From Glossina fuscipes (taxonomy: Eukaryota > Arthropoda > Insecta > Diptera > Glossinidae): DNA of 64,000 nt. A program made the translations under genes and the position numbers. The notes beneath the pieces are model-generated. The model worked only from the letters and a program-made list of their open reading frames with translations, had not been told where the DNA came from and ran no database searches. Positions 36,357-49,278 of the stretch are shown piece by piece; position 1 is the stretch's first letter; each line of letters begins with the position of its first letter. The DNA lies in contig NW_023998417.1 in NCBI RefSeq assembly GCF_014805625.2, positions 12,767,413 to 12,831,412 on the forward strand. Reading direction: 5' to 3'.

Positions 36357-38071
36357 CAAGAAAAGTCTCAATGATTACATTGCTTGTGCACAGCATAAGT
36401 ATTTTCATTGTCCCGTAAATTTTTTACGGCAGATATTTATCATCAGCTTTTTTACTGCCATCGATTATTCGATTATTTGCCTAGAGATTATTGGTCGAAG
36501 TATAGACAAGAAGCAATTGAAGTTTTGAAAATATTACCATAAATCAATGACTTTTAATTGCAAAATTTCACATAAACATTAATCAGAGCCGTTTTATAAG
36601 TTGATGGTAGTATAGGTAATGTGTCGATTATAGTAGTCTCGTAAAAATTTTAACATTCAATTTTCAAATACAAATTTTAATATTTCCTTAGTAGCCCTGA
36701 GTGTGTGTGACTCACCGAAATCCACTTGAAGGCATAAATTGTTAGCTCGCTTACTTCTTTTTTGCTGTGTGTGTGTTTGCGTTTGCAAAGCAAGTGAAAT
36801 TGATTTTATTGCTTGTAAATCTTTATAGTTGTTCCTACTTTTGAGTGCCTTTCAACTAAATATCTTAGAATTGTTTTCCTGCTGTCTTTGCCTTTCTTTC
36901 ATTTCGCTAGGCATTCAAATCCCCCAGATAAGTATTTCAATATGATATAAGTGTGCACTTAAGTGGTGTCTAAAAAGTTAATATTTATTTATTAAGCAAA
37001 TCTTATGTACACACAATCATTCATTATTGTCTACATCTGCAATGGTGCAGTGAAGTTTTGTTAAGCAAATTTGCTAAAACTTAAATAATTCGTTATATGT
37101 GTAAATAGTTACACAAAATTTATCGGAGAATAAATACTAACTTGGGCACACATTTGGATATGCAAAGCATACGCTCTGCACGTTATTACCCAGCCATTTA
37201 CACGTATGCATTATGTTGTTATGCTTCATTACAGAAATAATGAGGCATTAGGTGGTGGTGTCTCTGCATAACATAAGCGAAAACGTTGCGGCTTATGCCC
37301 TTCATATTTTTTGTCCAAATTTTATGCTAATTTTTTCTAAAGTCTTGCATAGTTATACTAACGACAGTAGGGAGCTGCAAGAAATCTTTCCCTTACGTTT
37401 GGCGCATAATGAAATTAATTTTTAGGTTATGTTGTAGAGTAACTTACGAGGTAAGAAAATTCAAAAGTAATTTTCTTTACACGTCGTTACCCTAAAATTC
37501 GTAGACTGTTTAAGTGGACAGAAAAGCTAGTGAGTTGCGTACCTGGGAAGGGGGTTGGATGGAAACATCCCCTCTCTACTGATAGTAGGGACTTTATTGT
37601 TTGCGGCGTCTGCTTATCATTTCAAACAAACGAGAGCACATCACCTGCAAACCTAACAACTATGTAAGCGCAACTGTAACAGCACGTATGACAAGGCTAT
37701 ATGGGGCATATTGTAATTCAGAATGTGATGGAGGAAGTGTAAAAGCAAACACCAAAGGGGTTACATATGTAAGTTTTAAATTTAATTTGAGAAGAGAAAG
37801 GGAGAGCGAGCGAGAATAAAAAAGTAAAACAAAATTGACCTGACGTTATGTCTATGTAGGTATGAGAGGCCTGGAGCGTACATATAATTCAATTTGTACA
37901 GTTACTAAAAGTGATAAAAATGCTTAGAATAAGAGAAATTGTGGCATAAATATGGTGGATGGTTTACTTACGACCAGGTATCGCATCTATGGTGTTGCAC
38001 TTTCATTGCGGACATTTTGTGCGCTAATTATCACATTTCGGTTTTAATATTTTTCATGCCTAATCAATTAG

Positions 38072-38104
38072 CAACAACAGCAACAACAACAACAACAACA
38101 ACAA
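38072..38104. repeat. (CAA)n trinucleotide repeat
   Basis: About ten CAA units with one CAG interruption. Confidence 0.9.
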
Positions 38105-38245
38105 GTGACGTATTCACCATAAATAGTTGGCCTAGCAAGGCAGAGGAAAGGGCGAGAGAGAGCGGGGCTTAAACACAAACCGTAATCTCAACTAACTGTT
38201 ATTGTTGTGGTTAGAAAATATCCACACAAAACATAACAAACAGAC

Positions 38246-38314
38246 AGTGGCAGTGGTGGCAGTGGTGGCGGTGGTGGAGGTGCTGGTGCATGTGCTGGTG
38301 CTGGTGCTGGTGCC
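38246..38314. repeat. GGT/GCT-rich trinucleotide tract
   Basis: An imperfect array of GTG-GCA/GGT and GGTGCT units. In one frame it would read as Gly/Ser then Gly/Ala repeats, but there is no start, splice context or flanking domain, so I treat it as a simple repeat. Confidence 0.8.
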
Positions 38315-39456
38315 ATCATTGTGTTTAGTAGGCTGTAAAAGCTCTAAATATTTTCAACAAAAGTGTTGATGACGATAAATGTTGTTTTTAAAGAGAAGGC
38401 AATCAATATACAAAGATTTATGAAATTTGTTAACAAAGATACGACAAATCAAGAAAAAGAAAACACAAAAAGCTACTTAAAAACGGAAACGCACACAATT
38501 TGTTTACATATATGAATAATTTTATATGTAAACCGATACATAAACACACACACATATTGCATGATTGTGAAATTATAGACACAAGTGAGCTAAACGAGGC
38601 TGCCGGAAAAACATATCGAATATGGATATAAAACCGGAAAGAAAACTATAAGCAAATCAAAGGATTTAATTTAGACTGATGTACGGATATTGGGCATTTT
38701 AAAAATGAATTTCATGTAGAAGTCTATACTTATGGCGAACTACATACATATATGCAAACTAAACCGACCAAATACATATATTATTGTTAAAGTTTACAGC
38801 GATGCTGTGGGAAAAACCCCCTGCGATCGTCGATTGCATAGTCGATACTCTAAGGAGCGAGTATAAGCCAAAGATGCGTGTGCTTGACATTGTGCTTAAA
38901 ATTGTCTTAAAAACTTGTATATGTAGTAAAGACATTTTTATTCATTTTCTTTGCCATTAAAGCGCTAGTGTTTGGTAAGCATTTTTCCCGCATGCTTGTT
39001 AAAGTTATGTGCGCGGACAGACGCATTGCTCTATTTATGGTTATTAAAGTCAAAGCAACAGCAATAAGCTTCGCCAAAGCATTCGACACAACTGGTTGGT
39101 TGTCGGGACGCAAGCTGTTTTGATATGAGCAAATTTTTTGTTTGCCTTGAACAATCCGTTCGTGATCGTGTACGCATCAATGTCAATGTTGATAAATTGT
39201 TTCCATGCATTAGGTTTGAAATATCTCAACTTCTCTAAAAGATACTTGAATAAATACTTTTATGCATATTTGTGCTACAGCCTCCTAATGTGGAAGGCTG
39301 CAGCATTGTTGGCTTGCAATTCATTCTCAGATCTCACGGCCCAATGCTATTACTTGCAATGCCATTTATCGCATTCGTAACGCACTTAGCATTCGATATA
39401 GCACCACAACGACTTGTCAACGCGAACCTAAAGAAATATATTATAATAATATTTAT

Positions 39457-39520
39457 CGCCATCGCCATCGCCATCCGCCGCCATTACCATCGCCATTATC
39501 GTCATCATTATCATCATAAT
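39457..39520. repeat. Mixed (CGCCAT)n/(CAT)n repeat
   Basis: Interspersed CGC and CAT triplets decaying into ATC units. Confidence 0.85.
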
Positions 39521-39640
39521 TTTTCCATGCTGAGGTTTAAATACAATCATTAGGAGTTTTTTTTTTCTATTTTATTTTCGTTTATGTTATGCATCATTTA
39601 CCACCAAGCATATTATCATCATTATTTCACTAGCACAGAT

Positions 39641-39672
39641 GCTGCTGGTGCTGCTGCTGCTGCTGCTGCTGT
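39641..39672. repeat. (GCT)n trinucleotide repeat
   Basis: About ten GCT units with one GGT interruption. It is not inside a supported reading frame. Confidence 0.9.
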
Positions 39673-42600
39673 TAGTCAAGTGAGTCACTTTTCTCTTACC
39701 GTTGACATTGCCCGGTAATTGTTGATCGTCAACAAATTTCCATTTAATCATGTGCTAATGTGAGAAACATTTTTGTTAAAAGGTAAAAAAAAAAAAAAAA
39801 AAAGAAGAAAATAAAAGAAAAACAACGACAACAACAACAGCAACAACACTATAGCAATAATTTATTACTTCCGTTAAAAAAATTTCTTTTGTATTCTTCA
39901 TCGCGCAATCGTAGAGAGAGTTTAACAAAGATATGTTATATTTTTTCTTTTAGATTTATAATAAAGATTGTGCTTTTTTAAAGAAGATATGCATGTTGTG
40001 TGTGTGTGTCAGTTAAAGGAAAGTAGCAACAGGTCTTTTTATTTATATCTGATTTATATTTCAGGAAACAAGATTGCATTTCGGTAAATTCGATAGCGAC
40101 GTTAAAAACAAAAAAAAAAAAGAAAAAGAAATGGCTTAAGGGCCTACTTGTAGAGCATTCCTCAAGCAAGGTTAATCGATTTCCTAGATTGATGTCTACG
40201 TTCAAAGCAATTCATAAGAAAAGTGAAGAAAAGTGTCCAAGTAAGATGCGTATAGTGCTAGCGCGCGAAGAGCCATTGCCATGATGCAGTTTTCTTCACG
40301 TCGCCTGCCAGCCTTACTTCGTTCGAAGTAACGGGAAAAGTAGTTCTGCAAGGAACTACTGTCGTTAATTGCCTATATTTCGGATGCAGAGAGTATTTTT
40401 TCACAATGCCACGGTTTTCTTCTCTGCCCTCTTCGTCCTCCTGCTATTAGGAATATGATATATCGAAGGCGACAACTATTTTCATCAAGGAAGAGAAAAT
40501 AGATTTCTCCACAGAGAGAAATCGGTAAGTGTTATCGATTGGGCACACATCCATTAGCTTGCAGTAGCTTTAATATCTCTTTCGTCACTTCTTTCCGGCC
40601 TTCACCGTATTACACGAATAGGAGACATTCCTCGATTGACTGGTCTCCGCATGTTCACTGGCGAATTATATAACGTAAGGGCTTTTTGATATATTTTTGC
40701 GTTTAAAAAATGTAAAGCTCTTTGCGTAAGCAACATGTTTAACGATAAGGTAATCCACATGCAGAAGCAATAACATATACAAGTGTACATACATGTACGA
40801 AGCATTACTTAATAGGAGTTTAACTTTAAATCTTTTAATGGTTTGTGGGCGAATCTATGCAGCAATTTAATTGATTTCTTAAGCTAAGCACGCGAGTATG
40901 AGGAGAAATACTTTTAAGATTAAATTTCTTGTTACACATAATGAGTTTGCGGTTGTATTACGTTATTCATGTTAACTCGACCTATGTACATACATTTTAA
41001 GAGATCTACAGTGCGTATCACAATGCGTTACCGGTAAACGCAATCCGCCTTTCTAATGAGTATATAAATGTTAGCGAGTTCACTATAATTAACTTTGCTA
41101 AGATATCACTGACAACTTTGTTTTGATTCCATATTATTAAATAAGCTCCTTGAAGACAATTCGCCGATAGCCATAAGTGAAATGATTGCTAATGCTCACA
41201 ATAATGGTAAATATAGGTTCGTTATTACAAATACAACAAGATACCTCACCCTTTTTCAATGATATGTAATTTAAGTAAACTATAATTAATGTGTTGTGTG
41301 GTTAGTGGTTCAATATTTCCAATAAAAACTTATCGCAAAGAAACAAGAAAAAACACAAAACTAAAAAAAAAAAACATCGATATTCGAATCCCTCGTGTAG
41401 TAGATGAAAGAAGGAAAACTTTGCTAAACATCACCTATTGACCTAAGGTTTAAATTACAAAAAAAATCCATAAAATAAAAAGCAATTCATTTAAAATGTT
41501 TTAAATGCTTCTTCCCTTCTTCTTCTTCTTCTTCGTGTGAGTTTTCCCGAAACTGATTGCGCAACTCCGCTGTCATTAAAAAGTGTACTAAAAAATCGAA
41601 AGATGCTTTTTTCACTATTTGGTTTAATAAATTGTTATTGCCTTCTCGTTGAAGGAAATGAAACGAAGAGAGCTATAGATAAATCACAAAGTTGGGCGTT
41701 ATATGACTTCTATAGCATAGCCGTAGTCACAGGTGCACACAAATAGGAAAAAGATGACATTTTACATACAAACTTGAATATTAAATTCAAGTTCAGTTCA
41801 ATTTACAGAATTTATGTTCGGCTATGCGACCACATCCTTTATACCGCCATCACCTTTAGTTCAGGGAGAGAAAAGCCACAAGAATAAGAAAATGAAATGA
41901 CAATATCGTATCTATTGGGTGGGACCGATTATCCTCACTTTTGTGTGTAGCTGCTGTAAGATCACCCATAGAGTGCACCTGGACAGGTGTGTCTGTCTGT
42001 TCTGAGTTATGGGTAATGAGCAAGAAACCACTTCTGTTCATTTGCTTTTGAAAACAAAAGTATTTTCAATTTACGTGCTACTGTAGGCTTTGTTCTTTCT
42101 CCAAACTCGAAATCTGTGTCTTAATAATTGCGATCCGCAGGCGGAAGGACAGACATGGATAGTATGATTCAGAATATGATAGAGATTAATGGTGAATATG
42201 CATACTTTATAGGGTCATCGAAGCTTCTGTGTGGACACTGCACGCGTTTCAACAAACCGATTGTAACCCCCTATCCCTCTGCAGTGGCCAAGAGAAGGGA
42301 TTCTAATCCTTCACTAATGACTTGCAAGCGAAACACACAAAATAAGGCGAAAGCATAAGCCTTGCTTACATCAACAATACATCAACAATAAACGGGATCT
42401 TTAAAGAAGCAAATTATAGACTTTGGTGTTATGCGAATGCAGCAAAGGTTGGTGCCCGCGGCCCCGAATACCGCAGCTTATATAAGCTTTCTGGCGACGA
42501 TCAAAGATGAATTGCTTCAAAGAAGACCCAAAGATAGAAACGCCTATACGTGTGCTGCTACCCACTTGCATACCTTTTTAAAAACAAAGGAAAGGTTTTT

Positions 42601-42889
42601 TGTTTGCACTAAACTTAATCCTCTGCTTTTATTTTTTTTTTTTTTTTATATACGCGATAAGTTTTACAAGTTTATGTAGGCGTAGACGATCCAATGGACA
42701 GAGAATCTTATCTTCATTGCGCTTGCACACATTTGTATAATATATTTGTGCCCTACATCGCTCGTGGTACAGTTTGTATTAGATTTGTGCAGTCGTATGT
42801 GAAACTCAGAAAGACTCGAGATAGATTCATCTTTTGTTATACTGATCTGATCGATTCACGATCACGTCCTGAATCTTTGTTTGGCCTTT

Positions 42890-43175
42890 TTTCTTTCCGT
42901 CCGTCCATCCATCAGCCTGATGTCTATCCATTTGTTTTTCTTGCTCAACCTCCTACTGATCGCAATTTTTAGGTTATTTTCATGAAATTTGATATACCGA
43001 TGCGTTTTTGGCCCGGTTCGGATCGGACCACTGTCTCGATCACTCCTCAAAAATATTCAAATTTTCAGAAATTTCACGACAAAATTGCTGAGTAACAGTA
43101 GTTAGGTGTTCTAAAATGATGAATTAGGCTGAATTAGGATCGGATGGGGCAATTTTTTTCACCCATTGCCATATA
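42890..43175 (+). repeat. Dispersed degenerate repeat, copy 2
   Basis: It opens with TTTCCGTCCGTCCATCCATC and then shares ordered blocks with the copy at 7.3 kb. Those blocks are ATTTTTAGGTTATTTTCATG, CGGACCACTGTCTCGATCACT-like sequence, AATTTCACGACAAAATTGCT, TTCTAAAATGATGA and CAATTTTTTTCACCC. Orientation is the same as copy 1. It lacks the extra internal subrepeats seen at 7668-7852. Confidence 0.7.
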
Positions 43176-43946
43176 AATGTTCTTCCGGAAACTGATGAGA
43201 AGCAAACACTTCTATGGCGACAAAGTCTAACTTGTAGTTTTTGTAACGGAAGCAAGTGGAATTTATTGAAATCCTTGACGAGTAAATTAAGTTCACGAAA
43301 AGTATGCCTTCACATAAAACTAATGTATTATCACGAACATGAATGAATCTCTAACTAGGGGTATTTATCTAAAACAATATATTATATATGACAATCTTAG
43401 CCTAAGTAATAGATTAAAATTTTGATTCTATAATTGAAGAAAACTTCAAGCATCATATGATATTGATTTTTAATTGAAAATTGCTTTTGCTTTACATTTT
43501 TTACCTTTGCAACATCTTGCTTTTCATTTTTCAATAATGAACACAAGGCTCTTTGCAGAAATATACGCGAATAGTAATGACTGTTGCTTAACAAGACTGC
43601 AAGCAGCAGTCTGTCTATCGTTTCGGCGCTTGTTTGTTTTTTAAGTCGGCAAAAGTTTGCAATCAAAACAATTCTCGCGCCCGTAAATCATTAACTCCCG
43701 TTATAATTGTGACATTTAATTAGTTGGAAATTTTTGTGAAAGGCTTGTTTTAATCATCCAAGCATATAAATATTTATAAGGAATTTTAGTGTTCAGATTA
43801 ACAAGATCCATTGTGAGAACGATCTCTCATACATCCCATCTCTCACATACAAACGCACATATAAGTGCATGTGCACAATATTAAAAGAGTGCCATAATAA
43901 GCAAAAAACTGCTACTTCATGAATACATTATAAGACAAGTATATAA

Positions 43947-43977
43947 TGTGTGTGTGTGTGTGTGTATGTGTGTATGT
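43947..43977. repeat. (TG)n/(TATG) microsatellite
   Basis: TG units interrupted twice by TATG. Confidence 0.9.
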
Positions 43978-44113
43978 GCACATGCAGGTGTACAGGCCTA
44001 TTGAAAGGCGTGTGACTGTGTTTTTTCTAAACTACTTTACTACTATAATAACATCATGTAATAAAGACTCATTAGCAAAACGACCATTGACTCCATCAAC
44101 TTTACTATCATTC

Positions 44114-44170
<57 letters not shown>

Positions 44171-44171
44171 C
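44114..44171. repeat. (CAT)19 trinucleotide repeat
   Basis: About nineteen uninterrupted CAT/TCA units, the longest pure trinucleotide array in the window. It would be highly polymorphic. Confidence 0.95.
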
Positions 44172-45636
44172 TCATGCATACGTATGCATACGTAAATACA
44201 TATCATACGTACGTGTATGGGTCTAAGGGTTCAGGCGTACGTTTGCTGAAAGTGTAAAACTAAAATACTGCAAAGATTATTTCAAGGCAGTACAAGTCGC
44301 ATGTTTAACTAAAGCGGTAACAACATACACATGTAAATAAACAAAATAACAAATAATCAAACATAATGTGTTTCGTTTGGAAAGAGCTTTCAACTCTGCC
44401 ACTGGTTATACGTCTGCCTGACAATATATATATATATATATACGTTCGCCGCAAATCGAAATATGTTTGTTGTATGTTCGATATGTGTGTGTGTGTAATG
44501 TTTCACACACTTCCAAACATTAAATTAATACGTTACGAAGATTATGTTCATACACATAATGTAAATCATAATGATGATGAATTTGTGACGTGTGCTATTT
44601 AAGGCAAACATTTACATTTTTTTCCTCCCTTTTAAAAAACACTTTATCCCACCCACCCGCACATTCACACGCACTTGTGCTTGCAACCGTCGCACGAAAT
44701 CCCATTATTACAATGGACTACATGCACGTACACCTCTTTTTACAATGCAGTGCCATGCAGTGCAGTCGAGTAAACTGAAAATGTGGCTGCCGTTGGCCGT
44801 GCTTTATGCCATTGGCGAGTGCTTTATGTCAGTTACGTGGAGAAGACCTTTTGTGGTAGTTTTTCATTTTCACAAAACACAAATCGCTGGCTTCCCTCTA
44901 ATTTCATGCAAATTTCGTACAAAAGTATATTTGTCAAGCACATACTGACAAATTACACACAAGCGCACACAGTCTCTTGTGTTGGACAGATGCGCGATAC
45001 CGACAGTCTCACTTATAAAAAACAACATTAAATTGAAAATCTATTATTGCTATCAAAAAAAGGTATAAAAAAAAAAGATTTATTGAAAAATGAATTTTAA
45101 AAAGTTCAAAACTTTTATTTGACGGTTAGCTATGTCGACCTCTGCAACTATATGCTCGTATATTCGTCAAACGCAGAGCATGTGTAATATGAAATTAGGT
45201 TGCAATGAAACGACTTGGCAAAATGACAAAAAAACATTTTCAAAAATACATTATTTTGACAAATACATATTCATAATGATGTGAATATTATGAGGAAATC
45301 CGATATCAAAGGATGGTCGCATCATGACATATATACTCGCCGTTAACATAGTTAACTGGTTTAATAATTACAACCCAGTTTCTTTCTGCCTACGCCTAGT
45401 TTTCGAGAGGCCGATAACACTTCGATCAAAACGGGCCGATTTGGACCACAGTCACAGAAATAAAGATAAAAAACAAATTTGGCACCAATATTACCCAAAG
45501 TCGAAGTTAAAAAATAGGTTGTGCATGTCTATACTATTCCTGGAAGTGGGAGGGAGGTGTGGGGCTAGAGATGGGCATAAGCAGAAGCACTTCTAATGGG
45601 ATGAAAAAAAATATGTATATATTTACAATTAAAAAC

Positions 45637-45711
45637 TCTGCCGCACTTGAGACTTGAACCCACGGCTGTTGAGTTGTTGAACGAGGCTCTTGCCTTTCCA
45701 CCCATACATAA
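45637..45711 (-). ncRNA. tRNA-like Pol III element (tRNA pseudogene or SINE head)
   Basis: On the minus strand a B-box-like GGTTCAAGTCT (45650-45660) lies 44 nt after an A-box-like TGGGTGGAAAGGCA (45691-45704). This is the spacing of tRNA positions 8 and 52. The candidate T-stem GTGGG/CTCAA pairs at four of five positions. The predicted acceptor stem does not pair, so it is not a functional tRNA. It may be a decayed tRNA copy or the 5' head of a tRNA-derived SINE. No other tRNA-like locus was seen. Confidence 0.35.
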
Positions 45712-48700
45712 ACTTATTTTTATTTTTTCTTAATGTAATCCATCCATAGTCACTTGCCGACCCTGTTAGAACTCACCGTTAACCGTCTGAATCGACTTTA
45801 TCAGAAAGTGCCGTAACAATCATATTTGAATTCCCTACCACCTATCAGAATAGCCCTTCCGTTGGAAAGCTAATATTTGGGATGAGAAACTGAAATGTGC
45901 TTTGTTCAATTTTACTTGACACCGACATATCACTTTTGTGGACACAGTTCGTGCGTAACTAGATTCCCTACGGATAGAATCCAATTCGTAGTCAATAATT
46001 CAAATTTTGAGCATATGATTACTAAGATATCACATTCAAATTTTAATGGCAAGAAGGAATATAATCTATGAGTGAATATATCCACAGCAGCAAAAAATTT
46101 ATAGCTTACGTCATATAGGATATTTTGAAGTAAAACTTGCTGCAGCTATTTCCTGTCGACCAACCCACATATGCCTGCATTCAACAAAGCACTTTTTATG
46201 CATAACTTTTCAAGTTGTTAAGTTTTGAGAAGATGTGTCTTCTGTGTCTTGTCTGGCTCCATGTCAGCTGCTAAAAAACTAACATTTTGAAAAATTTGAA
46301 GCGCCAAGCCCAGGGGACACAACTACAGCACTAATATTTTATAACACATCCTCCTAATCACAAAGTTCGAATAAATGCCGGTTGCATGGTCAGTTAACAA
46401 ATAAGAGATGAATTTCGTAAAGAAAACAAATCCAAGTTTCAACTTTCAATTAGGGACAAAATCACAAAATATTGTAGATAATGTTTTTAGAAAAGTTGCC
46501 ATTAGTTTTGATTACCAATTTTTATTTATTAATTTATTTATTTATTTTATTTAAGGCCTGGCAATGGCTGACCTAGTAAAATATGCTTATCATTTTATTT
46601 ATTGTTTATCTGTGCCTGTACGTACATAAGTAGGAATGCGCATGAAAAACACTTTTCACCCGACAATGAATTGCAATAAGCAGAGTTAAGCGTTTAAGTG
46701 CATATATGTGTTTTTATAAAAATGAAAAAAAAAAAATTTAAATTAAATTAAAATTAAAATGTAAACTTTTGTTTTTTTCCTCTTTCTCTGCAATTAACAA
46801 TAAATAATTTCATGTCATCAATTGGTTACGTCACGATTATTCAACAAAACTTCCAAATTTGCCCAAATACTCTTAACTTACAATAAACGAAAAAACAAAA
46901 AACAATAAAATTAAATTTTCTAATAAAATAATGAACAGTTTTATTACGGTATAAACCTCATGGCTTGCATGAATACTAACGACAGTGTCGAGTAGTTTAT
47001 ATGCGGACTAAATGGCTGCGTACCCGCCTCTACTCGATTACGAAGGTTTAGTTGTTTTTTTTTCTCTTTTCTTTTTTCTTTTTGTTATTTAATTTCGAAA
47101 GAAAAAACCAAAAAAAAACAAAAAAAAATTAAATAAACCTTAAGAAGAGAAACATAGACTTGTTTGCATCTTGAAAATTTAAAGATGAAAACGAGTTATC
47201 ATTGTAACGGCATTTCCGCCTTACTTGCAATATTGGATGACTTTACCTTGAAAAGAAAAAAAAAACAAAAAGGAGTGAGGGGGGGGAAGGATGAAAGAAA
47301 TACCGGAAAATCGTATAATAATATTACGCCAGCAGTTGTGGTGACAATTATCTTTTTTTTTTGTATGAAATCGTTTTGAATATCGAATAAGAAAAACAAA
47401 AAAAAAAAAAAACATTTTTTATTTAAATATCATAATAGAAAAGGCATAAAATTCAATTTAGCTTTTTATATATCAATATTAATGTCAGTCAAGTGCTTTG
47501 ATTGCATAGATTTGACAAACCCGGAGGAAACTTTAATATGTGCTATTAAATGTTTAATTACAATATTTTTCTCTTTATGATATATGGGTTTTTATTTTAC
47601 ATTCAGCACGCACGCAAGGACAATCCTTGTAAGGTTTGCGTCGAACTTGGACCACCCACCACTTTCGCAAACAATTTTCTCTTTTTTTAACAAGCAACAA
47701 ACTGGCATCGGACGCTTATACGCCTCTAAGAAGTACTTAAATCCAACCTTTTACTGACTTCTTCACCAACTTTGCCACTTACAAAAGCTTACTGGAGTTT
47801 AATGTGCTCTATACGAAATCCCTTTAGTTCTTTGACTTTCGAACTTTCAATTCGAGTTTTGAAAGCTAAGTAACTAACCATTTTTTACTTTGGCAATTAA
47901 TTTACTCTTCACCACTTAACTGTCCATCCGTCCGTCGGTCTTTGTCGGATTTCCCTACAAAATTTTATCATTATGAATGTATTTTTGGCATGTGTGTATC
48001 GCGTTATAATCTAATTCCATATTACGTATACTCTGCATACGACGAATATGCGAACATGTCGCTGAAGAGGTCGGCACAGTTAAACTGCTATGCATTTCAG
48101 TATATATAAATTGTAAAATATTTAGCTGACGAGTGAGAGTGTTAGACTGTCAAACTGAATGTGCTTTGCACTAACTTTGTTGGTGATTCAAATGATAAAA
48201 ATTTTAGTCGAATTATCTGAAGATTTTATAAAGGTAAACAAAATAAAATTTATCGTCGTGTGTACGCGTTTATCATGGATCAATCAATATCCTGAATATT
48301 TCAAACTTCACCGCGCCGCAATGTGTTCTAGCCCAACAACATTCAAAGGGCGATGACCGCTGCAAGAGTTTTCTTATTCTATTGCTAGATTTCACCATTA
48401 AGCGCTCGTTAAAAGTTTTCACTTTTCCTCCCCAATCCCTTCCCTCTCCGAATTCTTGATTTAAGAACTTCAATACCGCATACACTTAAAACCAAGTAAA
48501 CGTTTACAAGAACAACTAATTAATTTGATTCAATATGTACACGTTGTGACGAAGCGTCATATTAAAACAAAAACAAAAAAGATAATAATAAGTAATTGTT
48601 TCGCGGTTTCCTGTTACTGAGAACTTAATTAAGTTATTTAAGAAATTATCATAAATTATAATCATTATGAAAGTCGAAGTCGTTGAGATCTTTAATCTCA

Positions 48701-49253
48701 ACTGCAAATTATTTATGTAAGCACAATAGCAAGTTATTTTTGTGTTGTTATTTTTCTTTTACATCAATTTGCGGCCTTTGTCAGCAAATATTTAAACATC
48801 ATAATATTTTCTGTTGCACGTTTCATAAATATTTATAGTCTATTATTTAGGTTTTCGGGGAAAAATTTTTTAATTTTCTCAACAAAAGCCGAAAATGAGG
48901 AAAAAAACCAGAAAGAATTGCGCGATCACGAGCATTTCTCTATGGGCAAATATCGAAAGAAAAAATACAAGATTTTTTTTTATTTTTTTTATTAAACAAA
49001 CCCACTTAAAAGACATCGATGATGTTAAGCATCAATTTAATCCATTGAAATAATATGAAGAGGAAATTTTATGTTATTCCATTATTGTATTAGTGCACCT
49101 AAAACCTAATCGCTCTAATAGCTAAAGTCTGTTGGCGAAACCATCGATAAACACCATAAGCAAATAAACGGTCAAATTTGCCTCACACCGTCAAAGACCT
49201 GCAAAACTATCTGCGAGATGCATCAAGAGAGTGGTAGAGAAAATAAAGACAAT

Positions 49254-49278
49254 GAGAGAGAGAGAGAGAGAGAGAGAA
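49254..49278. repeat. (GA)n microsatellite
   Basis: About twelve GA units. Confidence 0.9.

Larger units (their letters stand above)
35319..42889 (+). other. Gene-free AT-rich stretch with trinucleotide repeats
   Basis: No gene is supported. It holds (TG)n at 36335-36356, (CAA)n at 38072-38104, a GGT/GCT-rich stretch at 38246-38314, mixed CGC/CAT repeats at 39457-39520 and (GCT)n at 39641-39672. A GC-rich patch at about 42450-42475 contains CCGCGGCCCCG-like sequence. The short open frames have no domains. Confidence 0.6.
43176..45640 (+). other. Gene-free AT-rich stretch
   Basis: No gene is supported. The main features are a TG-rich repeat at 43947-43977 and a long (CAT)n at 44114-44171. 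A palindrome ATGCATACGTATGCAT follows it, and there is a short TA run near 44.43 kb. The 44592-44948 open frame starts in repeat-flanking sequence and shows no domain. Confidence 0.6.

Noticed and set aside
38246..38314. Gly/Ser/Ala-rich coding segment
   Set aside because: It is a degenerate trinucleotide repeat with no start, splice sites or flanking conserved sequence.
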